A DNA stretch of 64,000 nucleotides from Rhizobiales bacterium PAR1 (GCA_002256205.1 NKIW01000008.1:1-64000), one strand, 5' to 3'; shown: positions 1 through 10,129, counted from the stretch's first letter. Made by a program: numbers and translations. The notes: a model not told the origin generated them from the sequence alone.

Positions 1-2
1 GC

Positions 3-242
3 GATGGCGACGCCGCGCGCGATTTCGCCTCGAAGGTGCAGGTCGGCATGGTTGGTGTGAACGTGCCGATCCCGGTTCCGCTCGCCTACTACACCTTCGG
101 CGGCTGGAAGCGCTCGGCCTTTGGCGATCTCAACCAGCATGGGCCAGATGCCTTCCGCTTCTACACCAAGACGAAGACCGTCACCGCCCGTTGGCCCTCG
201 GGCATCAAGGATGGCGCGAGCTTCGTGATCCCGACGATGTAA
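3..242 (+). CDS. mmsA: CoA-acylating methylmalonate-semialdehyde dehydrogenase, C-terminal part (gene enters from left edge)
   Basis: Frame 3 is open from the left edge: DGDAARDFASKVQVGMVGVNVPIPVPLAYYTFGGWKRSAFGDLNQHGPDAFRFYTKTKTVTARWPSG, typical MmsA C-terminus. Confidence 0.88.
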   Translation, partial: DGDAARDFASKVQVGMVGVNVPIPVPLAYYTFGGWKRSAFGDLNQHGPDAFRFYTKTKTVTARWPSGIKDGASFVIPTM

Positions 243-318
243 GGCAGTATTTCAGGGGTTTTCCCAGCGTTTCTCCCGGTGATGGCGGGCCTTCCCCTTT
301 TCCGCCATCACTGTTTTT

Positions 319-347
319 GACCCGCCTTCTTGAGGCGGGTCTTTTTT
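319..347 (+). terminator. Rho-independent terminator after mmsA
   Basis: GACCCGCCTTCTTGAGGCGGGTC stem-loop followed by TTTTTT. Confidence 0.9.
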
Positions 348-430
348 ATGGAGCTGCCTCAAAATCAGGCGTGCTTTACGAGGAATTAAGTCCTTCAGGA
401 CAAGTTCGAATTTCCTGAAGGAGATTTTGA

Positions 431-2200
431 ATGTCACGAACGACAAACGGGCAGAATGTCCGGTTGGTGGAGCGGTTTGGCCTGCTTCGACATATGCGAA
501 TCAGCCGCAAGCTGCTTCTGATTTTCATTCTCGCCTTCGCGCCGGTCGTCCTGAGTGGCGCTTACATCCTCCGGCAGGTCTGGACCGCGAATACGCAGAT
601 CGAGCGCGTCTCTTCCGTGCGTCTGCCAGCCTATGTGATCCTCTCCGACATCTCGCTTGATGTCAGCCGGTCGATCTCGGCATTCTATGGCTATATCATC
701 ACGGGCGATCAGACCTTCCGCGCCCGGCGCGCGGGCGGCTGGACCAAGATCGAGCAGGCGGTTTCGGCCTATGAGGCGCTGTTTCGTGAAGCGGGCCTTG
801 GCGCGCTTGACGCGGACTGGAAGCGGATCAAGGCTGAACTCCAGAGCCTGAAGGCGATTCAGGCGCGGCTTGAAGCCGGCTTTGCAGAGGGCAAAACTGA
901 TCGCACAACGATTGTCGCGTTGATAGAAAAGGACATGGCACCCGTGGCTCGCGATGTCATGGATGGGCTGCGTGGCAATCCCGCGGCCAATAGCCAGATG
1001 CGCGACGGCTTTTCCGGCAGCAATGCTCGCCTCCTCGTTTCCGATGTCAAAACGGTGGATCGCTCCCTCGATCAGGTTGAGCGCGCGATGATTGCCATGG
1101 CGCTGGTGGTGGCGCTGACCGGGATTATCGGCATTCTGGCCATCAACCGCGGTGTGTCCCGCCCGCTTGAACAGATGGCTGTCGCGACCGATGCGATTGC
1201 TGCCAAGGATTTCGATGCGGAAATCCCGCAGCTTGCTAGCCAGGATGAAATCGGACGGATGGCGCGTTCCCTTGCGGTTTTCCGAGATGGTCTTCTGGAA
1301 AACGCCCAGATGGAGGTTGAAGCCCAGCGCGGACAGGCGCGTGATCGTCGCCGGCGTCAGGTCATCGACACAGCGATTGCCAGTTTCGAGGCGACGGCGG
1401 ATTCGGTGGTCGGGACGATTGCCGGCACGGCCGGCGAACTTGAAGCCTCTGCCAACCAGCTTGCCGCTTTGGCCCAGAACACGACAATGGAAGCGGCGAG
1501 CGTTTCTGCGGCGGCCGATGAGGCCAGCGCGACCTTTCAGGGCCTCGCCTCGGCGGGTGAATCGCTCTCCGGTACAGCTGGTGAGATCGCCCGGGTGCTG
1601 GGCGAAACGACGAATGCCTCGCGAGAGGCTGTCGCCCATGTGCGCGCCACCGATACGAGCGCGGAGGCGCTGGTATCCTCGGCGGCACGGATCGGAACGG
1701 TTGTCGGCCTGATCAATGGTCTTGCCGAACAGACCAATCTTCTGGCGCTCAACGCTGCCATCGAGGCCGCCCGCGCGGGCGATGCCGGGCGCGGCTTTGC
1801 CATTGTCGCGGCGGAGGTCAAGGCGCTCGCCAACCAGACGGCGCGCGCGACGCAGGAGATCTCCGACATGGTCAGCCAGATCCAGCTCGCGAGTGAGGAG
1901 ACGGTTCAGGCGATCCGGCAGATCGACAATTCCATTGCGCGGATCGATCGTGCTGCGGCCGAGATTTCGGGGTCGGTGATGGAGCAGGAGCGCGCGACAC
2001 GCGAAATCTCCGGGAATGTTCATCAGGCGGTGAGCGGCACGGAAGATGTCTCGCGGTCGATTTCACAGGTTTCCGCAACGGCGGGCGATACGGCTTCCGC
2101 TGCCGGCGAGGTCCATAATGCTGCGACCGATCTTACCCGTCAGGCCGAGACCATGCGGCAGGAAGTGCTGAAGTTCCTGCAAGCCGTGCGCGCTGCCTGA
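431..2200 (+). CDS. Methyl-accepting chemotaxis protein (TM - HAMP - MCP signalling domain)
   Basis: 589 aa; HAMP-like segment after second TM; signature [38 protein letters not shown]. Confidence 0.95.
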   Translation: MSRTTNGQNVRLVERFGLLRHMRISRKLLLIFILAFAPVVLSGAYILRQVWTANTQIERVSSVRLPAYVILSDISLDVSRSISAFYGYIITGDQTFRARRAGGWTKIEQAVSAYEALFREAGLGALDADWKRIKAELQSLKAIQARLEAGFAEGKTDRTTIVALIEKDMAPVARDVMDGLRGNPAANSQMRDGFSGSNARLLVSDVKTVDRSLDQVERAMIAMALVVALTGIIGILAINRGVSRPLEQMAVATDAIAAKDFDAEIPQLASQDEIGRMARSLAVFRDGLLENAQMEVEAQRGQARDRRRRQVIDTAIASFEATADSVVGTIAGTAGELEASANQLAALAQNTTMEAASVSAAADEASATFQGLASAGESLSGTAGEIARVLGETTNASREAVAHVRATDTSAEALVSSAARIGTVVGLINGLAEQTNLLALNAAIEAARAGDAGRGFAIVAAEVKALANQTARATQEISDMVSQIQLASEETVQAIRQIDNSIARIDRAAAEISGSVMEQERATREISGNVHQAVSGTEDVSRSISQVSATAGDTASAAGEVHNAATDLTRQAETMRQEVLKFLQAVRAA

Positions 2201-2216
2201 GGGCGATCAAGCGCTT

Positions 2217-3077
2217 GTGAGTGTGAAATTCTCCGATCCATGGCAAGTTCCCGCCATGGGTCGGCTTTTTTGTCTTTTCGCTGTGTTTTTCGTCGGGCTG
2301 GCCCCACTCTGGGCGCAGACTTGCGGGCCGGATGGGCATTGTGCCGTCGCATCGGGGTTCTACAGGACGCATGTGCCCTCAGGCTGGGATGGGCGAGCGC
2401 CGCTGCCCTCGCTGATTCACTTCCATGGCTATCGCGAGAACGCCGGCGAGATGATGGCGCGCGCGGATCTGCTTGCTTTCGCCGAGCACAACGGCATCCT
2501 GCTGGTGTTTCCGCAAGGTGAGGGGGACACGTGGTCACATCCCGGTTCCCCGGCAAAAAGCCGCGATGAATTTGCCTTTGTTGATCAGGTCGTGGCAGAC
2601 CTTTCCCGGCGCTGGCCGCTCGACCGCTCGCGATTTCTGGTCTCCGGCTTCAGTCAGGGGGCGGCGATGGTGTGGAACCTCGCCTGTTATCGTGGCGCGA
2701 CCTTCTCGGGGTTTCTGGCCATTTCCGGCACCTTCTGGCGACCGCAGCCGGAGAGTTGTCCATCCGGCGCGCAGTCGCTGATCCAAATCCACGGCGTTTC
2801 CGATAAAACCGTGCCGCTGGAAGGGCGGCCGATCCGGGGCGGCGCGTTTCATCAGGGCGATGTTTTCCGCGCGATGGCGATGATGCGTGCCGCCAACGCC
2901 TGCCCGGCCTCCGCAAGCCGGGGGCATCGCGAGGGTGCGCTCGCCTGTGAGCGGATGGAGGGCTGTGCTTCGGGCAAGCAGCTCGAATTCTGCCTCCACC
3001 CCGGCGGACATGATTTCGACCCGAGTTGGCTCGATTTTGCGTGGCGGACGCTCTTCCCCCTTAAATCGGCGGAATGA
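2217..3077 (+). CDS. PHB depolymerase / LpqC-like secreted esterase (alpha/beta hydrolase)
   Basis: Signal peptide MGRLFCLFAVFFVGLAPLWAQ (likely start ATG 2256), nucleophile motif GFSQGAAM, PLPSLIHFHGYRENAGEMM. Confidence 0.82.
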   Translation: MSVKFSDPWQVPAMGRLFCLFAVFFVGLAPLWAQTCGPDGHCAVASGFYRTHVPSGWDGRAPLPSLIHFHGYRENAGEMMARADLLAFAEHNGILLVFPQGEGDTWSHPGSPAKSRDEFAFVDQVVADLSRRWPLDRSRFLVSGFSQGAAMVWNLACYRGATFSGFLAISGTFWRPQPESCPSGAQSLIQIHGVSDKTVPLEGRPIRGGAFHQGDVFRAMAMMRAANACPASASRGHREGALACERMEGCASGKQLEFCLHPGGHDFDPSWLDFAWRTLFPLKSAE

Positions 3078-4026
3078 GCAGGCTGCCTTCGTAGGTAAGG
3101 CCCGGTTCGCGATCCTTGGCGAGGAGGAGCGGGCCGTCGAGATCGACGAATTCCGCGCCTTCGCCGATCAGCACCGCAGGTGCCATGGCGAGTGATGTGC
3201 CAAGCATGCAGCCGACCATCACCTTGAGCCCTCTGGCGCGCGCCGCTTTCAGCAGCGCAAGCGCATCGGTTAGCCCGCCTGTCTTGTCGAGTTTGATGTT
3301 CACGGCGGTGTAAAACGAGGGAAGATGCGCGAGGCTTGCGGCATCGTGGATGCTCTCGTCGGCGCAGAGCGCGATTTTGGTCGCAACGCCCCGAAGCGCC
3401 TTATCCTCGCCCGCCGGGAGCGGCTGCTCGATGAGCTCAACGCCCGCCGCTTCGCAGGCCGCGAGGTTGGCGACCAGCGTTTCGGCCCGCCAGGCCTCAT
3501 TGGCATCGACGATGATGCGGGATTTCGGCGCGCCAGCACGCACCGCCGCGATACGTTCGGGGTCGCCCTCGCCGCCGAGTTTGACCTTCAGAAGCGGGCG
3601 GTGCGACGCTTTTTCTGCCGCCTCGCGCATGCTCTCGGGCGTGCCGAGACTGAGGGTATAGGCGGTGATCATCGGCCTGGGCGTCGGCATGTCGGCGAGG
3701 GCCGCGAGCGATTTGCCGGATTGCCTGGCCTCCAGATCCCAAAGTGCGCAATCGACCGCGTTACGCGCTGCGCCCGCTGGCAGCAGCGTCAGCAGATCTT
3801 GCCGCGAGGCGCCGCCCGAGACCGCCATGGCGATGCCCTCGATTTGCGCGATCACACTCTCGATGCTCTCGCCATAGCGAGCATAGGGTACGCATTCGCC
3901 CTGACCGGTGACGCCTGCCTCGGTGATGCTCGCGACAACGACCACCGCCTCGGTCCGACTACCCCGTGAAATTGTAAAGCTTCCGGCGATGGGCCAACGT
4001 TCGACGGCGGTCTTGAGCATGCGCAT
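3061..4026 (-). CDS. dgcA: Enolase-superfamily dipeptide epimerase-like / N-acetyl-D-glutamate racemase (DgcA-like)
   Basis: Muconate-lactonizing fold (VKLGG, IIVDANEAW, LIEQPLP, CADESIH, NIKLDKTGG) and adjacency to DUF1611/DgcN. Confidence 0.82.
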   Translation of the reverse strand: MRMLKTAVERWPIAGSFTISRGSRTEAVVVVASITEAGVTGQGECVPYARYGESIESVIAQIEGIAMAVSGGASRQDLLTLLPAGAARNAVDCALWDLEARQSGKSLAALADMPTPRPMITAYTLSLGTPESMREAAEKASHRPLLKVKLGGEGDPERIAAVRAGAPKSRIIVDANEAWRAETLVANLAACEAAGVELIEQPLPAGEDKALRGVATKIALCADESIHDAASLAHLPSFYTAVNIKLDKTGGLTDALALLKAARARGLKVMVGCMLGTSLAMAPAVLIGEGAEFVDLDGPLLLAKDREPGLTYEGSLLIPPI

Positions 4027-4029
4027 GGA

Positions 4030-5055
4030 TCAGGCCTTCGGAGCAGAGTGCGGATATTGGGCGAGAAGTGCATCAACGATACCCTCGACGCCGAAGCGAA
4101 TCGGGTCCGTCGCGGGAAGGCTATGCTCCTTGGCGAGGGACGCGAGCAGCGCTTTTGCCTCCGTCTCGCCGAGCGCCTCGGTGTTCACCGCAATCCCGAT
4201 CGGACGGATTGCGGAATTGGTGAGCGCGCCGCAGCGGATATTGAGGTCGATGACTTCCTTGATGCTGGGCAGTGCATGCTTCACGCCGCGCATGGTGGTG
4301 CGGGTGGGTTCATGACAAACCACGAAACAATCGGGCTGTGCACCATGAAGAAGCCCCATGCTCACACCTGCGAACGAGGGGTGGAACAGTGAGCCTTGCC
4401 CCTCGATGAGATCCCAATGCGTTTCCGCCGCCGCCGGGGCGATCCATTCCACTGCGCCGGAGATGAAATCCGCCACTACGGCATCAATCGCGACGCCACG
4501 CCCGGAGATGAAGACTCCGGTCTGGCCGGTGGCGCGAAAATCCGCGTCCATGCCGCGGGCGCGCATCGCCTTTTCGAGCGCCAGCGCGGTGTATTTCTTG
4601 CCGACGGAGCAATCGGTGCCGACGGTGAGAAGCCGAAGGCCGGGGCGCTTCGCGCCCTTGCCGGTGGCGAAGGTTTCGCTCGAATGGCGGACATCAAGCA
4701 GCCTGCGACCGCGCTTCTTGGCCGCTTCCGCAATCGCGGGCTTGGAGGCGAGGCGCGTGTGGAGCCCGCTCGCGACATCCATGCCCGCCTCGATCGCCGC
4801 GACGATTTCGGCAACCCAATGGTCTGGCAGCACGCCGCCTGCATTGGCGACGCCGACGATCAGCGTTTTTGCGCCCTTCGCGGCAGCTTCCGCAATCGGC
4901 ATATCAGGGATGCCGAGATCGGCCTTGCAGCCCTCAAGGCGACGTTGGCCCAGGCACCATTCTGGCCGCCAGTCGACAATGCCATGGGCGGTTTTGGCGG
5001 CGAGTTGATCGGGCACATCGCCGAGAAACATCAGGTAGGGCGCTTGAACCAGCAT
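4030..5055 (-). CDS. dgcN: DUF1611 family protein, putative D-glutamate N-acetyltransferase (DgcN-like)
   Basis: MLVQAPYLMFLGDVPDQLAAKTAHGIVDWRPEWCLGQRR...TVGTDCSVGKKYTALALEKAMRARGMDADFRATGQTG...HWDLIEGQGSLFHPSFAGVSMGLLHGAQPD; start set to ATG at 5055. Confidence 0.85.
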   Translation of the reverse strand: MLVQAPYLMFLGDVPDQLAAKTAHGIVDWRPEWCLGQRRLEGCKADLGIPDMPIAEAAAKGAKTLIVGVANAGGVLPDHWVAEIVAAIEAGMDVASGLHTRLASKPAIAEAAKKRGRRLLDVRHSSETFATGKGAKRPGLRLLTVGTDCSVGKKYTALALEKAMRARGMDADFRATGQTGVFISGRGVAIDAVVADFISGAVEWIAPAAAETHWDLIEGQGSLFHPSFAGVSMGLLHGAQPDCFVVCHEPTRTTMRGVKHALPSIKEVIDLNIRCGALTNSAIRPIGIAVNTEALGETEAKALLASLAKEHSLPATDPIRFGVEGIVDALLAQYPHSAPKA

Positions 5056-5128
5056 GGTGGCCTCATGGCAAAGAACAGATGGAAAAAAGAGCGGGACGCT
5101 GCAGCGATGATGCTCCCGGCAACGTGAC

Positions 5129-5229
5129 CTTGCCAATGCAAGATTTGCAAGGCCGCCGAAATGATTGAAGCACAGGCGGTGCCAGGCCGGCGCGGGATGT
5201 TCTCTTTCGATGCAAAATTTGCATTGGCA
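5129..5229. promoter_or_regulatory. Candidate LysR-type operators in divergent dgcN/lysR intergenic region
   Basis: Two copies of TGCAA-N3-TTGCA (5137-5149 and 5211-5223), flanked by TTGCCAA and TTGGCA in inverted arrangement. Confidence 0.6.
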
Positions 5230-5317
5230 CGTTTGGCATGCCGAATTACGATGAGGCATCGGATCGGTGCAGGAACCCGGCGAAGTTCGGGCGCGCCATC
5301 TCTCGGGGGAGCGCGCA

Positions 5318-6277
5318 TTGGAAATTCGTTGGTTGCAGGACTTTCTCGCGGTCGCCGAGACGGGCAATTTCACACGCGCTGCGGCGATGCGGAATACCTC
5401 GCAAGCCGCTTTCAGCCGCCGTATCCAGCAGCTCGAAGCGTGGTTCGGTGTGGCGCTGATCGACCGCTCGATCCTGCCGACACAGCTTACGCCCGAGGGT
5501 GAGCAGTTCCGCATCACCGCGAGCCGCATTCTCTCGGAGGTGCTCGATGCCCGGGCCGACCTCAAGGGCATTCCCGAGCAGCGGCCTGATCATATTCGCA
5601 TCGCACTGCCGTTTGCGTTGGCGACGGCGCGCTTTCCGGCGTGGTGGGCGCAATGGAGCCGCGAATTGCGGCTGACCTCGGAACTTGTCGTCGGTAATGT
5701 CCATGACATCGGCATAGGTTTCCTCTCGGGTGCAACCGAGATGATGATCTGTTTTCATGCCGCGCAGCAGCCGGTGCATCTCGAACCCGAGCGCATCGAG
5801 GGCATGGAGATCGAAACCGATTTCTTCCGGCCCTACATTAACCCGATGCTGCTGCGCCGCGAGGGATTTTCGCTGCCGGGTGAGCCGGGTAAACCGCTGC
5901 CACTCCTGATGTATTCGAGCGGGGTCTATTTCTCGCGCCTTGTCGACCTGATCGTCGAGAGTGCTGGGGGGATCGCGCATGGCCGGCGGATCGTCGAGAG
6001 TGATATGTCCGATATCCTGCGCGATATGGCGATTGCCGGGCATGGCATCGCATGGTTGCCGGAGAGCACCGTCGCGCATGTGCCAAAGGATGCTTTGGTG
6101 CCGATCGGCGGCGCCCGCTGGTCGATGCCGCTCTCGATCATGGCGTTCCGCGACAGGGCGAATGTCAATCCTGCGGTCTCGCGGCTCTGGGCGGCGCTGA
6201 AACGCGGGCGTCCGCAGGGGATGATCCGCTCCCGGCCCAATGCGATGCTCGGGCGCCTCAGTACGGTTGTGGGGTGA
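5318..6277 (+). CDS. LysR-family transcriptional regulator
   Basis: LEIRWLQDFLAVAETGNFTRAAAMRNTSQAAFSRRIQQLEAWFG HTH; TTG start at 5318 fits the family N-terminus (ORF track has GTG 5267). Confidence 0.88.
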   Translation: MEIRWLQDFLAVAETGNFTRAAAMRNTSQAAFSRRIQQLEAWFGVALIDRSILPTQLTPEGEQFRITASRILSEVLDARADLKGIPEQRPDHIRIALPFALATARFPAWWAQWSRELRLTSELVVGNVHDIGIGFLSGATEMMICFHAAQQPVHLEPERIEGMEIETDFFRPYINPMLLRREGFSLPGEPGKPLPLLMYSSGVYFSRLVDLIVESAGGIAHGRRIVESDMSDILRDMAIAGHGIAWLPESTVAHVPKDALVPIGGARWSMPLSIMAFRDRANVNPAVSRLWAALKRGRPQGMIRSRPNAMLGRLSTVVG

Positions 6278-6370
6278 GGCGCTGTTTCGCCTTGTCATTT
6301 CGCCGGGATCAGGCGAACACTTGAGCGAACGGGCACATGTCTGGGCCCCTATCAAATCCGGGAATCTCCT

Positions 6371-7240
6371 ATGTCCGCATCTGCCGCACCGCGCATTGTC
6401 TATGTCAACGGGCGGTTCTGCCCCATTGAGGAGGCGACGGTCCCGATCATGGATCGCGGATTTCTCTTCGGAGACGGGATTTATGAAGTCACAGCGGTGC
6501 TCGACGGCAAATTCATCGATAACGAGCCGCATCTTGCGCGCCTCGATCGCTCTTTGGCGGCGATCGGCATCAAGAATCCGCACAGCCTTGCCGAATGGAT
6601 CGCCATCCAGCGCGAACTCGTGACGCGTAATGCTCTCAAGGAAGGGTCGATCTATATCGAAGTCACCCGCGGGGTCTATGAGCGCGAATTCACCTGCCCG
6701 CCCGATATTGCCCCCACGGTTGTGATGTTCACGCAGCCGAGGCCCGTACGGCATAACCCGTCCGCCGTCACCGGCGTTCCGATCATCACCGTGCCGGATC
6801 TGCGCTGGGCGCGTCGCGATATCAAATCTGTGGCGCTGCTGGCGCAGGTGCTCGCCAAGCAGGCAGCGAAGGCGGCAGGCGTCGCCGAGGCCTGGATGAT
6901 TGAGGATGGCTATGTGACCGAGGGAGCCTCCTCGACGGCCTTCATCATCACGGCCGACAAGGAAATCGTGACGCGTCCGCTCTCTAACGCCGTGCTGCCG
7001 GGCATCACTCGCCAGACCGTGATGAAGCTCGCGGCGAAGCACGGGCTGAAACTTGTTGAGCGGCTTTTCACGATTGAAGAAGCGATGAAGGCGCAGGAGG
7101 TTTTCTTCACCAGCGCGACGACCATCGCGATGCCGGTGATCAGGATTGACGATACGGTTGTTTCTGGTGGCAAGCCTGGCCCGCTCGCACAGGAATTGCG
7201 TGCGCTTTATATCGAGGCGGTGGACCAGCAACTGGCGTAA
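6371..7240 (+). CDS. D-amino-acid transaminase (fold-type IV PLP enzyme)
   Basis: VYVNGRFCPIEEATVPIMDRGFLFGDGIYEVTAVLDGKF...DIKSVALLAQVLAKQAA...VTEGASSTAFII. Confidence 0.9.
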   Translation: MSASAAPRIVYVNGRFCPIEEATVPIMDRGFLFGDGIYEVTAVLDGKFIDNEPHLARLDRSLAAIGIKNPHSLAEWIAIQRELVTRNALKEGSIYIEVTRGVYEREFTCPPDIAPTVVMFTQPRPVRHNPSAVTGVPIITVPDLRWARRDIKSVALLAQVLAKQAAKAAGVAEAWMIEDGYVTEGASSTAFIITADKEIVTRPLSNAVLPGITRQTVMKLAAKHGLKLVERLFTIEEAMKAQEVFFTSATTIAMPVIRIDDTVVSGGKPGPLAQELRALYIEAVDQQLA

Positions 7241-7313
7241 AGCGTCGTGACAGGGGCGTGCGCGGCCATTACTGTGGGGTGAAATTTTTTCACCTCCTGC
7301 CAGCGAGTTCGCC

Positions 7314-8210
7314 ATGCCCCTGCGGTTGCCACCCCTTGCGACGCTGCGCATTTTCGAGGCGGCGGCCCGCCTCAAGAGCTTCAAATCCGCCGCTGCCGAG
7401 CTTGGATTGACCCCGAGCGCGGTCAGTCATGGTATCGACACGCTCGAAAAATGGTTGGAGACGCGGCTGTTCGAGCGCTCTGGCCGAGCCATCGATCTCA
7501 CGCCGATCGGTCGGCAGTACCTTCCTTATGTCGCCGAAGGGCTCTCGATGATCGGTGTCGGCACGGAACGGATCACCTCCGGACCGGACCGGCGACGGGT
7601 GGCGGTCAGTGTCGCGCCGACCTTCGCGGCGGAGTGGCTCCTGCCGCGCCTTGGACGGTTCACGTCGCGGTATCCGGATATCTCGGTCTCCATAGATACC
7701 TCGCATCGGCAGGCGCTGTTTCCGCTCGATGGGGTCGATCTTGCGATCCGGATGGGGAAGGGGCCCTGGCCGGGCACGACCTCGCACCTTCTTTTGCGCG
7801 AGGTGCTTTATCCCGTCGGCGCGCCGGAGTACGTCGCTTCCCTACGCCAGCCGGATGGTTCGCTCGATTGGTCACGCGCCATGCTGCTACATGTCTCCTC
7901 GGTGGAGCATGATTGGCCGACGTGGCTCGCCGGGGCCTGCATGGCGGTGACGGAACCCAGCGGCCATCTCTATTTCGATACAGTACATCTCGCGGGCGGC
8001 GCTGCGGCGCAGGGGATTGGACTGGCCATCGGGCGCTTCCCGCTCGTCTCGGCGATGCTGGCCTCTGGGCGACTGGTGCAAGCGGTGGAATGCGCCGTGG
8101 ATATCGAGACCGGCTATTGGCTTGCGGCGCCGGCGGGCGAGGAGACGCGGCGAGAAATCCGCGCCTTCCAGCGGTGGGTGCTGGCGGAGGCGGGTGTGGA
8201 GGTCAACTAG
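7314..8210 (+). CDS. LysR-family (GcvA-like) transcriptional regulator
   Basis: MPLRLPPLATLRIFEAAARLKSFKSAAAELGLTPSAVSHGIDTLE. Confidence 0.9.
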   Translation: MPLRLPPLATLRIFEAAARLKSFKSAAAELGLTPSAVSHGIDTLEKWLETRLFERSGRAIDLTPIGRQYLPYVAEGLSMIGVGTERITSGPDRRRVAVSVAPTFAAEWLLPRLGRFTSRYPDISVSIDTSHRQALFPLDGVDLAIRMGKGPWPGTTSHLLLREVLYPVGAPEYVASLRQPDGSLDWSRAMLLHVSSVEHDWPTWLAGACMAVTEPSGHLYFDTVHLAGGAAAQGIGLAIGRFPLVSAMLASGRLVQAVECAVDIETGYWLAAPAGEETRREIRAFQRWVLAEAGVEVN

Positions 8211-8281
8211 GGATTTGTCCCGCTTTCCAAGGCGACAATTCACCTGTAAACTTTTGTGCATCGCCCTTTTGAGGATGCCTC

Positions 8282-8950
8282 ATGTCTCTGCCGCCTGATC
8301 ATCCCAGATTGCATCGTCGTCCTTTCAGTCAGGGCGAACTTGTCGCGGACGGGATGATCCATGCCGTGGCGATCCTTGCCGCGATTGTCGGCCTTGCGGT
8401 GCTGATGGTGCTGGTTGTTATGAAGCGCGGCGGGCTCGAACTCTCTGCCGTCGCCGTTTATGGCCTCGGGCTTCTGTCGATGTTCGGCTTTTCTGCCGCG
8501 TACAACATGGTCCCGCCGTCCTCGCTCAAATGGCTCCTCCGGCGCTTCGATCATTCCTCGATCTATCTGATGATCGCCGGCACCTATACCCCGCTGCTGA
8601 CGCTGGTGAGCGATACCTTCTGGGCGGTGACGCTGGCGCTGGTGGTCTGGGTCGGCGCGATCGCGGGTATCGTGCTCAAGGTGGCGTTGCCTGGGCGATT
8701 CGACCGGCTCTCGGTCGGGATTTATCTGCTGCTCGGCTGGGTCGCAGTGGCCGCGATCAAGCCGCTGGTATCCTCGCTGCCACCGCTGACGATGATCCTC
8801 CTTGCTATCGGAGGTGGTCTCTATACGGCGGGGGTCGCTTTCTACGTGTGGAAAAACCTTAAATTCAATAACGCGATCTGGCACGGTTTTGTCACCGTTG
8901 CGGCCGCTTGCCACTACGCGGCCATAACCCACGCGATGACGGCCGCGTGA
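8282..8950 (+). CDS. Hemolysin III family / PAQR-type membrane protein
   Basis: SQGELVADGMIHAVAI...AAYNMVPPSSLKWLLRRFDHSSIYLMIAGTYTPLL, 7 TM-like hydrophobicity. Confidence 0.9.
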   Translation: MSLPPDHPRLHRRPFSQGELVADGMIHAVAILAAIVGLAVLMVLVVMKRGGLELSAVAVYGLGLLSMFGFSAAYNMVPPSSLKWLLRRFDHSSIYLMIAGTYTPLLTLVSDTFWAVTLALVVWVGAIAGIVLKVALPGRFDRLSVGIYLLLGWVAVAAIKPLVSSLPPLTMILLAIGGGLYTAGVAFYVWKNLKFNNAIWHGFVTVAAACHYAAITHAMTAA

Positions 8951-9148
8951 GCTTAAGCGCTTTCTAATCAATTGAAGTGTTGGCAGTATTCGCGTTTGGC
9001 GAAGGCTGCAAGCTATTGCGTTCAATGCGTCGAAAACTGCTCTTAACGCTTTGTTATGGTTAATTAATGGCAGAAAATTTACTCGAATTTCCGAAGTTTT
9101 AATCATACTTGGTCATCTTTGAGAGGATAGTTTGTATGGAGTCTTCTC

Positions 9149-10066
9149 ATGTTCGGCAAAACGATCACGCTCTCCGCGCTGCTTCTCGTATCGCTGGTGG
9201 CCACCCCCAAGGCAGCTGATCTTCGCGGGATCATTCCAGCTCCTCCGGCGCCTCCTGCTTCCGATGTTTTCGATTGGAGCGGCGGCTACGCCGGCGTCCA
9301 TGCTGGCGCGGCGCGCGGTCGTTCGACAGCCAAGGAAATCCAGACTTCTTCTGACCCGACCAATCCGGCCTATTGCGCCAACGGCGGTGTGGCCGATGGT
9401 CTGGGGCTTTATTACTGTAACCTCAACGGCAATCTCCACGGCATCACGAGCATCGTCAGTTCGTTCAACCAGATTGGCGACAAGTGGGGCATGGGGACCA
9501 AAGGGACGGTTGCCGGCGTGACCGTCGGCTTCAATAAGCAGAAGGGTAACCTGGTTTACGGTGTCGAGGCAGACGTGGGCTTCCTTGGTGTCAGGGGCAA
9601 ATCGGGCCCGAGCCCGGTCAGCCAGGATGATACTTACCTGCATACCGATGCCTCGGATTACTCGACCGTGCGTGGTCGTCTCGGCTATGCCTTCAACCGC
9701 CTTCTGGTCTACGGGACTGGGGGTGCCGCGATGGCGCGCTTCAACAGCTATGTTGATGATCCGGATATCGCCATCGGCATCATGACACAGCGCACGAACA
9801 CCCAGTTCGGCTATGCGCTGGGCGCGGGTGCCGAATATGCCATCTTCGATAATGTCACCATCAAGGGCGATTTCCTGACCATGGGGTTTGCCGGGACGAA
9901 ATCGATCGGCGCTGTCAACGTGACCTGTAACAACGCGGGCGGCGTGATGGTCTGCCCGCCGGCCTGGAAGCTGGCGCGGGCGGGCATGGCTGGCGAAGGC
10001 ACGGCCGGCTGGCGCATCTCGCATACGCTCAACGTGGCGCGCGTCGGCATGAACTACAAGTTCTGA
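9149..10066 (+). CDS. Outer-membrane beta-barrel protein (Omp25-like porin family)
   Basis: Signal peptide; WSGGYAGVHAGAARG; alternating beta strands; terminal NVARVGMNYKF. Confidence 0.88.
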   Translation: MFGKTITLSALLLVSLVATPKAADLRGIIPAPPAPPASDVFDWSGGYAGVHAGAARGRSTAKEIQTSSDPTNPAYCANGGVADGLGLYYCNLNGNLHGITSIVSSFNQIGDKWGMGTKGTVAGVTVGFNKQKGNLVYGVEADVGFLGVRGKSGPSPVSQDDTYLHTDASDYSTVRGRLGYAFNRLLVYGTGGAAMARFNSYVDDPDIAIGIMTQRTNTQFGYALGAGAEYAIFDNVTIKGDFLTMGFAGTKSIGAVNVTCNNAGGVMVCPPAWKLARAGMAGEGTAGWRISHTLNVARVGMNYKF

Positions 10067-10077
10067 TTTCTGCCCGG

Positions 10078-10113
10078 CATGTCCAGTTTGGGATCCATGT
10101 CCGGTGTGGGATC
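10078..10113. repeat. 18-bp imperfect tandem repeat downstream of OMP gene
   Basis: CATGTCCAGTTTGGGATC / CATGTCCGGTGTGGGATC (16/18). Confidence 0.7.
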
Positions 10114-10129
10114 ATAGAGAAATGCGATG

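Noticed and set aside
434-2023. Long minus-strand ORF (529 aa) antisense to the MCP gene
   Set aside because: Composition-driven shadow ORF; no domain signature, whereas the plus strand encodes a clear MCP.
5246-7384. 712-aa minus-strand ORF across lysR and transaminase
   Set aside because: Shadow ORF rich in Arg/His/Asp with no recognisable motif; opposite strand has two clear families.
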